Source of the DNA: Owenia fusiformis
Lineage: Eukaryota > Annelida > Polychaeta > Sabellida > Oweniidae
NCBI GenBank assembly: GCA_903813345.2
Contig: CAIIXF020000005.1
Location: 12,961,375 to 13,025,374 of the forward strand
Reading direction: 5' to 3'
Length of the DNA stretch: 64,000 nucleotides
This document shows, one piece after another, positions 27,801 to 36,177 of this stretch. The notes below the pieces were generated by a model, which ran no database searches, was not told the DNA's origin, and saw only the letters and a list, made by a program, of their open reading frames with translations. Position numbers and translations under genes: made by a program. Within the stretch, counting starts at the first letter, position 1, and every line of letters starts with the position of its first letter.

Positions 27801-30800
27801 TGTATTTTGATACGGCAAGCCACCATTCATTCCTCATTGCCTAGTTTCGAAAATTCCACTGCGTTTCATCATTAGTGGATAAAACTTGCTTGATATATGA
27901 ATATCATTTTAGGTTGGGTTGCCAAGTTTAGTCGCTCATAATTCATTTGACGTTATTGTAAACTCACCTGGTAAGGGTGTGCTTGTCCTGACCCGCCGCT
28001 GCATTACACATAGTTGTGAGGGACATTGTATATGTGCTCCCCAGAATCAAAGATGTGACTACAATATCAACAAGACATGCACAGAAGCAAAACAGGGTAC
28101 TAACTGCAAAATATTTTGTTGCTTCATTTAATAAAGGAAGTAGTTTCGAAAATTGTATTTTCACAATAGTCGTTTCTCTCATTTTACCATGTCATGGCTA
28201 AAAACAAGATTGCAGGTAAAAAGTGTAATGACCTTAGAAAAAAATATTTCAAATACTATGTTTTAAACGTATTACCCCGAATTCGTCATTTTGGTATATT
28301 TTGATTTATTCGTGCATGTGTCGCCAAATGCGTTATGTATACCGTAGAGTTGGCTGATTGAATTAGAATGCTACTTAAAACATGTTCTGATTATCTATAT
28401 TAGGCGATTACGCTGCCATTGTGGTAAATGATACACAGGCCATTGGTTACTTCGAGAAGTCCGATCATATACTCGAAGATATTGACTTCACCCATTCCGA
28501 TTGCTTTTTGGCTGCAGGGTGGTCATTGTCTGAAAGAAATGGAAAGACGCCAGTTCGGTACTCTTGCCTATGTTTTGATTTAATTATGTAAAAATTAGTG
28601 GTAAATACTACTAAACCATGGTCTGTTATCTACGAATGTAGAATATAAAAACAAAAAGAGGTTCATGTTTAAATGATGTACTTCATCAATTTCCTTCCTC
28701 CCTCTTACCTTGAATATGATATCTGCTCTTGTATTTAGATACGAATATACAGCAGGGCTAGATGGGTATGACGTTGGAAGTGGTGTATTCGATGTAGCTC
28801 GTGACCGGATTTGGTTTGAAGCTGGATTTTACAACCATGCAGTTATAACTCCCACCTTAAGTATGCAAATGTTTTATATGCATTGTTGATGGCGTGAAGT
28901 TAATGCAGTAATCGATCTAAAATAATATAAAAGTTGCATTTCTTATTTACATTTGTTATGGACGATGAATTAATAGTAAATGTCAAATGTTGAATACTGA
29001 AGAATTAAATTCACGTTTAACTAATGCAAGATCGAAGTTTTTTTTTTATTTATGCATGGTTTCAGGTCGACTATATCAAGGACAAAAGTACATATTCTAT
29101 GTACGAGCGTGGTATAATGACTCCACATACGCTGTGTTCCAGTCTGATGGTATAACAATTGATATTACACCACCTATGGTGTCACGTATAAGACACGTAC
29201 GTAATTTTCATATAAATAACGTACAAGACACATTCCTTATTTTATGTAAATCACGTATGAGCATTCCTTATTTTAACATTTTAATGTCTGTTCGGCTCTA
29301 TTATTGTTTTTTATTATCGTTTCGGTTGGTTCAAGGTGGAGGAAAGTGATGATGCGATCGTTAGGTTTGACAAAGACTTCACGAGCAATGTTGATAGCAT
29401 TGGTGTCAGTTGGACTGGTGTGTTTTCTGATGAGGAATCTGGCATTTCTCATTACCTGTTGGGAATCGGAACTGCTTTACAAGGTAAGGTATACTATCTT
29501 TCTCCCCTTAACCTGGTGATATTAGTTTAACAATTCAATCTATTTGACGATTTAATCCTCTGTATTAGAGAATTCACGAGCTCTCGTTGATTTTTATTTA
29601 TTTATCTTCAGTAAAAATGAGTTGTTTATAATCAGATTCAAACATACTATGTATGTGCCAGCAATCAGTTTAGAGCATTTTAGTGCATTAATTTATCGTT
29701 ATGTGCTCCCCAGTCCATTATAGGAATGGAGAAGTGCATACAGTCATGTATTTAAATTTCCAATGTAGAACGATATTGGATTTTTAATACTTAAATAATG
29801 GCCATAGCTGTACATTTTTCCTTTTTGTTTGGTTCACAATTAATGGTTATCATTTTAGATGACGATACCTTAAAGTTTTTGAGGCAGACTAAAACTAGTG
29901 CACGACTGACCGAGTTGTCTTTGACACCTGGTCAGAAGTACTACACCACGGTTATTGCAGTGTCAAACACTGGATTAGAAACATCCAAGGTCTCAGATGG
30001 ATTCACTGTAGATATAGAGTCTCCAATTCCTGGAATTGTACTTGATGGTAGATGTACGTAGCTTGAGTTACTAATATTGAACCATATGGATATGCATTCT
30101 TGTTGTAACTATACATTCAAAACCATTCTTAAAATTGATATGCATGCCTATCGGGATTAATTGATGAAATTAAAAGCTTAAAACAGGAACAAAATTACAA
30201 CGTGTCTCTCACAAAACTTTTTAATTGACAATTTCCCAGACATTTGGGTTTAATGGGGTGCAAATATAATTTAAGTTATAACCAGTGCCTATCCGAACAA
30301 AGATAATACTCCTTTAATCCAATTGTGATTTAATTGAAAAAATTATTGATTTATATATTTTGGATATGAAAAACCATGGAATGTAAAAATCAATTGAACA
30401 CAATACAATAATAACGATGTGTTCCATTCAAAATAGAAAAAGTATTTTTATAATGAGGACAGGGCACTTATTCCAGTTCTACATGATGTTGACTACACCA
30501 ACGAGACGACTGTACTTCACGCACAATGGCATGGCTTCTATGACCGTCACAGTGGGATAGACCACTATACTTGTTGTATAGGGACTGAACCAGACACTCC
30601 AACATGTGATGTGGTTCCATCTCATAATGTTGGACTACAGACCACTGTATCGATCACAACCAGTCCTTTGCAGCCTGGTACTGCCATTTTACCTAACGTT
30701 CTCAAGCAGTACCTTTCCATTTGTACAATCCCTTTCATAATTTTATCGATTGAAATTTTCCATTGGATAGCACATCAATATTGCATTTTTATTTTGTAAA

Positions 30801-33800
30801 TCATTAACGATTTGGAAATGTGTTAATAAATAGATTATAACTTTTGTCTCATTAGGTAAATATTACACAAAAGTGCAGGCAGTAGATGCTGGAGGACATC
30901 GTTCAACGCTAGTATCATCTGATGGGGTAACTGTTGATACAACCCCACCCGACATAATGCATGTAGCAACGGCCGGCGCAAACTTACTTCAAAATCCGTC
31001 CTTTGAGGAAGACGAATCGAAGTTTGATATCAATGAACATCCACTGTGGTTCAACTCAACCAAGTCAGCTCCCCTTCATTGGACAATAACGCCTGGTACT
31101 AAGGTTGCTGTCGTGAACAGCAAAGACGGCGAGGCAAGAGATGGCAACAATGCGTGTCTTTTGTTGGGTGGTATCTTTCAAAATATAGCGACAGGTATAG
31201 GAAGTGTATACGCAGTTCAGTTCTCCGTGAGTCACCCACCAAACCCTCCCATAAAACATATGATGCAAACTGGAAAAGTTATCATTCCTGGCGCAGAGGA
31301 AACATTCCACATCTTCCCACGTCAAGACGTCACTAAAAATAACAACGGTCATCAAAATTTGAAATCGAAAGAATTCTCCCAAATAGCTTGGCATAAACAT
31401 CTGTATACATTTGTTGCGAAAAATAATACATCCACGATAGGAATAGAAACAGTGGAGCGAAATGCTGGATTATTAGTCGATGCCGTTAGAGTTGAACTGA
31501 TGAATCACGTATCGACAGGTGGGGAGATAGAAGTTACCCATCAGCAAGCTGGGGAATGGTCATCAATACATGCTCATTGGCAGGTGTTAGATTATGAAAG
31601 TCATATCGATGATGTATCGTGGGCTATAGGTTGGTGATAATGTTTAATGTCTTTGCAATGATTATCATTTTAAACAATAATACCAAAATTAGTTATGCCA
31701 AGCGTATCTATACTCGAGTTTTGCAGAATGAATAAATCTCACTAAAATTATTTTTTCGAAAAGCAATTAAAGGACGCTCTGTTTTTGATATAATACGTAC
31801 ATCATCTTAAATCACATTCTGTGTTAGATTATTATAAGTTATCTTCATATTTTCTAGCTTTTAGTTAAGTCAGTGACATCAATTTCAAATAAGACATTTT
31901 TAGGCCTCTTGCTATACAACAAAATAGTTTTGAGCTTTGTTAATTGATGAGTTGTGATCTCAAGCCGGAAAATATAATTCATCCCAAATCACCCTTATCC
32001 CGGTGGTTGACTGAAAAATCAAGATGTCTATGGTTTAAAGCGCCGTATATTTTACAGGTCTCGTACAAGGCGGAACCCAGCTGCAATCATATATCAGCGT
32101 TGGGCTGAAATCATATGGGATCAACACAAATCTCCATCTCGTTCATGGCATGGTGGTTCACGTGACTCTGTTGGTGCGCAATAACGCAGGTTTGACTAGC
32201 GTCATATATGCTGATCCCATTGTAATTGACCACACACCCCCTGTCATCAAACACGTATGGCACAGTCAGGATCAAGGTGATGTCATTTTCAAAATGTTAT
32301 TCCATGTAACTTGTATATGTAATACCTGTGTAACACCGTGTTTGTAGTCTAACCCCGTAGTTTAACAAGTAATTTATACTCTCATTTTTATGCTGTTATT
32401 AATTTAATGTTTTAGATATTCTATATCAGAAAGCACACAACTTAACTGCCAAGTGGGAAGTTGAAGATGCTGAAACAGGAACAAGCCGTTGCAAAGTTGC
32501 ATTTGGTAATTATCTAATATTGTCACCAGGCCTGTATTTTACATTTAACCGTTTGATAGTAACACTTGACATTCTCACGTGATCCAAATTATTTTCAATA
32601 ACTGGATTTTTCTGAGCTCGTCCCATGTATTTATTACTCCACAAAACTTAAAGATAGAAGTTCTGAGAATATCTTATTGGTTGATGTTCATTCATTTTAT
32701 ATTATATTATAAGAAGGATTTTTACATACATGTGTTTTAAACATTGATGATTATAACTTTCATAATTAATTGTTTTTAAAATTTAGGCCATAAGCCTGGT
32801 TCAGACGACGTTCTTGATTTTACAAACGTTGCATTTGTTGGAAATCCAATGGTATTTACATCTACCAAACAAGTTTTTATCACACATGGGTCGACGATCT
32901 ATGCAACCGTGCGTTGTTTCAACACTCGCGGCCTTTGGAGCGAAGTCTCGTCATCTGGAGTCACACTCATTTATGAGCTTCCTGATATCACAAATGCACT
33001 AATTGAAACATTGACCAATAAAAACTCACACTTTACCTGCAAAGATGGAATACAAAATGAAATCGATATGATACGAATCAAATGGGATGGATTCCGGGTG
33101 CATCATGATTCTATTCATCATTTCACGGTAACTTTGTGTAGTGTAACATGCCATAATTAAAAGTAATAGCTTAGTACGATATAATAAATTCCCTAAAATG
33201 ATGTTTAGTAATTGGACAGCGTTACTCAAGTTACTAAAATCAAGTCATTTCAAGTATAATATTTGTATCTTCTTTTTGATATATATTCAAGCTCAATATT
33301 GAGTCACCTAGTGAAAATGGAATGAATTCCTTATTTGAACTTGGAGATGATGGACGACAGCAAGCTACAATAAAACCCATGACCTTCAAACAGAACCAAC
33401 AATACAAGGTACATCACAATTCGTAATTTAGAATGCCTGAGATTGTTGTTCTTTTTGCTATCATATGCTTTATTTGATGAAGCTTATGTTAATGGCAAAA
33501 TCGTATCTCGTACGCAATAATTCAATTACAAAGGCAACAGTAAAACAATGCCCTGGGTCTTTCAATCTTAGCTACAAAATTGGAAATCAAAAATTTCTCT
33601 CTCAGATATACTAATACTATCATGTATGGTAAAGTTCCAATATTTGGAATAGATTTAATTGTGATAACTAACATTTTTTATGAGCGCAATAGATTTAAAA
33701 AAACGTTTGAATGATCTGCATTAGCTTAGTTACGATTGAAAGCATTAGTCAATATATACACATGATAATATATACGTGTGTTATACCTATAGGCAACGAT

Positions 33801-34239
33801 CCAGGCCGTCGATATGATTGGAAGAACCAGTGATGGCGTTCAAGTATTTTTTACCACAGAAACATTACCACCTAATATTACAGGTATTATTGCGCAAAGC
33901 AAGTTATTTTTGCATTTAATTTGAGTGCATTGGACTTATATGAGCTGATTTCTTTCTTATTTCATTTTAGACGTAAAAATGACAGCTACTTGGATGGATA
34001 GAACGACAGCCGTCTTGACATGGGCAGATGTATTTACATCTGACAGCGACATCTATTATGAGCTTACTATTGGTACAAATCCTGGCGGAAGTGACATCAT
34101 GAAATGGGTTGAAACAAAAGAGACATCCTTCACACTTTATGCCATTGATAACTCCCTTGGTCATTATTTGACTGTGACTGCCATTAATTCAGCCGGGCTT
34201 TATTCGTCACGTATTTTATCATTTAGCTACGAAAATTAA
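3561..34239 (+). CDS. Giant secreted multi-module protein (Ig/FN3-like), 3' 41 exons
   Basis: Forty-one exons join with perfect phase continuity into about 3,074 codons ending in TAA at 34237-34239. The protein repeats a module about 20 times. The first half carries W-x-GF-D--SGI--Y----G; the second half carries GQKYYTTV-A-N-AGL followed by SDGVTID-TPP and G-V-DG. Many introns are phase 1 and fall after the same glycine. The motif is familiar from large, poorly described extracellular proteins of invertebrates. A beta-sandwich fold is inferred. There are many N-x-S/T sites and cysteines, and no membrane segment or anchor at the C-terminus, so secretion is likely. The start and signal peptide lie upstream of the window. 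The function is unknown; adhesion or matrix recognition is a guess. The exons are listed in the four block entries below. Confidence 0.85.
4461..5218. mobile_element. TA-flanked inverted-repeat element (MITE-like)
   Basis: The ends read TAGGGAAACATTT and AAATGTTTCCCTA, and the arms (about 4461-4560 and 5125-5218) are long near-complements containing TTGATTGGTCTATAA / TTATAGACCAATCAA. If TA is the target duplication, this resembles a Tc1/mariner-type non-autonomous element. It lies in the intron between exons 3561-3690 and 5642-5852 and has no open frame. Confidence 0.65.
9860..11198 (+). repeat. Left 1.34-kb inverted arm
   Basis: It is the reverse complement of 16798-18138 with only scattered single-base differences; a 62-codon chance frame is preserved identically in both arms. 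It includes the tRNA-like sequence on its minus strand (10858-10930). Near-identity means recent arrival or gene conversion between arms. Confidence 0.85.
10858..10930 (-). other. tRNA-like sequence (pol III A/B box pattern), left arm
   Basis: On the minus strand an A-box-like TGGCCTAATGG (10919-10909) is followed by a B-box-like GTTGATCGAGACC (10877-10865) with tRNA-like spacing. The 5' part resembles tRNA-Gly/Glu (TGGCCTAATGGTTAGCGTG). The acceptor stem does not close well, so this is probably a tRNA-derived relic, not a working tRNA gene. Confidence 0.5.
12032..14519. repeat. Inner inverted pair within foldback interior
   Basis: About 56 bases at 12032-12087 (TTAGAGAATTTTCGTTATAA, then ACTTATACGTATACTTATA) recur inverted at about 14465-14519. 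The pair brackets the 12744-13582 element and a hairpin at about 14278-14341 (TTAAACTCAATAA pairing with TTATTGAGTTTAA). It may be the ends of a 2.5-kb element nested inside the larger one. Confidence 0.6.
12744..13582. mobile_element. Nested element with 134-bp inverted ends
   Basis: 12744-12877 and 13449-13582 are inverted copies of equal length that look almost identical. They start with CTACAATCAAATTTTTTATT and end with GGAACGCAGCC. The 571-bp middle has TGA(C)ACGTG-rich repeats around 13260-13370 (CACGTG cores) and no gene. It is probably a small non-autonomous DNA element inserted in the larger foldback. Confidence 0.7.
16087..16742. mobile_element. Nested element with about 90-bp inverted ends
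   Basis: CCACTCAGTAAAATTACGAT at 16087 onward, and the following segment through CCTGACACGTTCGGGCATCCGG (split by small gaps), recur inverted at 16652-16742. The 470-bp middle has no gene. A further partial copy of the large arm's GGATACAACTGACGAGT motif lies just before it at about 16028, which suggests repeated nesting or rearrangement. Confidence 0.6.
16798..18138 (-). repeat. Right 1.34-kb inverted arm
   Basis: It is the inverted partner of 9860-11198. It ends 98 bp before the next exon (18237), so the element nearly touches the splice acceptor region. Confidence 0.85.
17069..17142 (+). other. tRNA-like sequence, right arm
   Basis: A-box-like TGGCCTAATGG at 17079-17089 and B-box-like GTTGATCGAGACC at 17121-17133. 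It is the same tRNA-derived stretch as in the left arm, on the opposite strand. It could be an internal pol III promoter or a SINE relic captured by the element. Confidence 0.5.
18237..18701 (+). CDS. Giant gene, exon block 2 (2 exons)
   Basis: Exons 18237-18437 and 18552-18701, both phase 0 at start and end. The first gives NDNDVDYQ, then W-SGF, the standard module opening, directly continuing the -VKDI- linker of exon 9544-9815. The second gives TYYTTVIAQSS and TSDGVTI, but the usual TID-TPP is degenerate here (VAQNRTINVDIHDG). This continuity argues that splicing still crosses the 8.4-kb intron. Confidence 0.8.
18702..20698 (+). other. Intron with foldback copy B
   Basis: A 2-kb intron of the giant gene. 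It holds the second foldback copy (19502-19935) and short AT-rich unique sequence. No extra exon was detected. Exon 20699-20825 follows in phase 0. Confidence 0.7.
19502..19935. repeat. Foldback repeat, copy B
   Basis: Outer arms pair TTCCGTAACAAAATGTCGGA (19502 on) with its complement near 19870-19890. A central hairpin lies at 19677-19762 (CTCACTTAAGTTACTTAAAC and complement). Compared with copy A at 1-340, the right arm lacks about 70 bases next to the hairpin, including the segment TTTGTTCGCAAATATGTACA, which is present in its left arm. Right-flank sequence GTAACCAGCGTAATCGAG is shared with copy A in variant form. Confidence 0.75.
20699..30057 (+). CDS. Giant gene, exon block 3 (21 exons)
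   Basis: Exons: 20699-20825, 21371-21928, 22143-22576, 22678-22789, 23700-23816, 23973-24111, 24242-24425, 24600-24876, 25001-25187, 25321-25529, 25851-25963, 26164-26283, 26436-26561, 26679-26882, 27622-27759, 27913-28096, 28404-28557, 28739-28860, 29066-29196, 29336-29483, 29859-30057. Module ends include CSDGVKIDWTPPDPG, SPVLIDSTPPRL, FIVDASPPIVGHIYDG, STDGVTIDSSPPVAG and QSDGITIDITPPMV. Exons 27913-28096 to 28739-28860 depart from the pattern: a cysteine-rich segment (CITHSCEGHCICAP) is followed by a segment of different sequence before modules resume. The donor at 30057 (AC then GTAGCT) is the weakest junction. Confidence 0.8.
20913..21010. repeat. Hairpin repeat with GAGCGAGCGTAGCGAG loop
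   Basis: TGATATGATTTTTATCCAC pairs with the later GTGGATTAAAATCATATCA (allowing one mismatch), and GATATCTGCAC with GTGCAGATATC, around an ACGAGCGAGCGTAGCGAGA-type loop. It lies in the intron before exon 21371-21928. It is probably a dispersed palindromic repeat. Confidence 0.6.
30463..34239 (+). CDS. Giant gene, exon block 4 (last 8 exons)
   Basis: Exons: 30463-30677, 30856-31629, 32058-32276, 32416-32505, 32787-33127, 33292-33408, 33793-33883, 33971-34239 (TAA stop). It contains HAQWHGFYDRHSGIDHYTC, SSDGVTVDTTPPDI, the 258-codon exon with a galactose-binding-like domain, and VIDHTPPVIKHV. The last exons degenerate to ITLPPNIT-type ends and finish with an FN3-like half module (TWADVF, YELTIGTNPGG, LTVTAINSAGL). 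No hydrophobic tail is present after the last module. Confidence 0.85.
30981..31500 (+). other. Galactose-binding-like domain inside giant protein
   Basis: Within exon 30856-31629, right after SSDGVTVDTTPPDIMHV, the protein reads NLLQNPSFEE, then HWTITPGTKVAVV, ARDGNNACLLLGG and finally LLVDAVRVEL. This order (an N-P-S-FE opening, W near residue 40, a DGN--LLL-G turn, a closing VDAVRVE strand) is typical of carbohydrate-binding jelly-roll domains of the DUF642 / CBM4-9 kind. It spans about 173 residues in one exon. Sugar binding is inferred from the family, not shown. Confidence 0.6.
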
Positions 34240-34685
34240 GTCCATAAAGTACTGTAATTTGTAAAAGATAATGAAAACTAACAATAGACACAATAATACC
34301 TTCTGCTATATGAATTGTAATGTTGCTGGAAATTGGAAGCACCTGCTATCTAGATGGTATACAAACTTTGTGATTCGTAAAAGGCTCAAGTGAACAACGT
34401 TTTGCGAAAATCCAACTTACTATCCCTATAGGCCTAATGTTTTATCAAATATATTACTTTATACACATTAAAATATATTTTTTATAATTTCGCAATAATT
34501 CAAGAAAGAAACATTAAATACATGAACAATATGTTTATTTCTATTTTCAACAAGCTTTCAGCCACACCATGAACTCAAGTAATATATACCGTCATTATGC
34601 TTTGTAACCCTCACAATATAGTTGATGTTCATGTATACTTGTTAGCTTTGAATGTATTTGAGCAACAATGATTATGAATAATAAA
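34240..34685 (+). terminator. 3' UTR with AATAAA poly(A) signal of giant gene
   Basis: AATAAA at 34680-34685 is a good candidate, 440 bases after the stop codon at 34237-34239. The sequence between is AT-rich and has no open frame of interest. Confidence 0.55.
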
Positions 34686-36177
34686 TTGTTTTGATAAATT
34701 GCAAACCTGGGTTTTAAGAGTAGTTTCTTTAATGACACATGCCGAGAGGATACAAAGATTCAAAGTATTTTATCAATAAACATTTTTCTTCACACTGCTT
34801 TGGCATTGGGTACTAGTTTCCCCCTGTAATAGTTAAAATGGCGCTTAATAATTCAAGGATAAATCTAAAACCGAGATATCAACAAAATTCATCTGTATTG
34901 GTAGCATTTTATTCTCCCAACGAGCGAAGTTCGGTCGGGATATAGTGAATTGGAGCCCTCCGTCAGCCAGTCCGTCCGATTGCCATGTCGCTATTAATGT
35001 AGCATACCAAACTATTCTCCTTTAGTTAACTCTTCTGAGCCTGGAGGCTGTGTTCCAAGGGAAGCAAGTGTCGCTTAAATTGGCCAAACATGGGACACAG
35101 TGGTTTGATATTGCACATTGGTGAGGTATACCACATGACTAAGAATAAAATAAATACCGAATAAGAAGAACAAAGAGTTAAAAGAATAAAGAAATTCTCA
35201 AGCTTACAATACAAGCAGCAGCCCAAAGACATCCGCCCGTCCGTCCGTCCCTCCGTCCGGAAGATAACTCGAATATTAGTTGACAGATTTTTTTCATATT
35301 TGGTGGAAATATGTATATTGTTGAATAGTCGGGAAAACAGGAATTTGCAAGGCAATTTAGAATAGATTGCAAATATTGTATCGTTTTTCTGATTTGGGCC
35401 TCGTAATATTCAAAATGACTGCCTTGTGTGTGATTTTACAATAATTTTCTGATCTCTTCAAAGTATGACTTTATTATTCTCAAAGGTGTAGATCACAATT
35501 ATTGTATTGTTTTCCTGATTTGTGTCTTCGAAACTCAAAATGCATGTCACTCAAAATGCTTAAATTTGTAGAAATTCTGATGTATGTCTAATGTTTGTAT
35601 TTTTGTGACAAATACAGATTCATATATGTTGTAGTGTTCGTTGGGATTTGCTACTACGCGGAGTTGCCGTTTTTAGTTTAAACTATTTCACCATCTCATA
35701 TTTATCGTTAGTATTGCACTAACTAGCAATGACTTCATCACTAATGGTTCTGGTTCTTACCATTTCTAGAGATCAATATTAAGCCGAAATGTACTTTGGT
35801 TCATCAATGTGAATAATGTTTGAGAAGATGTGAATTCATTTAAATATGTTAAATGAACTCACTGGCGGATCCAGGGGGCCCATCCCCCTTTTTTGTTGGC
35901 CCAGAAAAAAGTTTAGGGCCCCAAAAATATCTGGGCCCATCAATTTGTAGGGCCTCAAAATGGGTCTTTTTGGGCATGATTTGGCAATTTTTGGTTATAG
36001 GGGCCTGATTTTTTCCTGATTTAAAATTTGCCCCCCTCCCATTGTTAGCTTCTGGATCCGCCAGTGGAGCTAACAAATATTATCACAAGATGTAAGTCAA
36101 AAACGTCACTTCAGTTCAATATATGTGTAGTATGACAGGAGGTCAGGTATAACAATACGATAAAGATACCCAACCTA
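34686..36177. other. Intergenic region between giant gene and heparanase
   Basis: It has no gene. It contains a dispersed repeat fragment at about 34916-34990 (GAGCGAAGTTCGGTCGGGAT, then CCGTC/CCGTCCG runs), related to the piece at 3708-3785 in the giant gene, a CCGTCCGTCC run at 35229-35260, and the inverted-repeat element at 35860-36066. The heparanase promoter should lie at the end of this region; no TATA box is evident. Confidence 0.55.
35860..36066. mobile_element. Small inverted-ended element (CACTGGCGGATCC ends)
   Basis: It starts CACTGGCGGATCC and ends with the exact complement GGATCCGCCAGTG. Its body is rich in GGGCC/GGCCC. A related, more decayed copy lies at 50413-50657. The ends look hAT-like, but the 8-base flanks do not match, so the target duplication is not supported. 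It ends 111 bp before the heparanase ATG. Confidence 0.65.
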
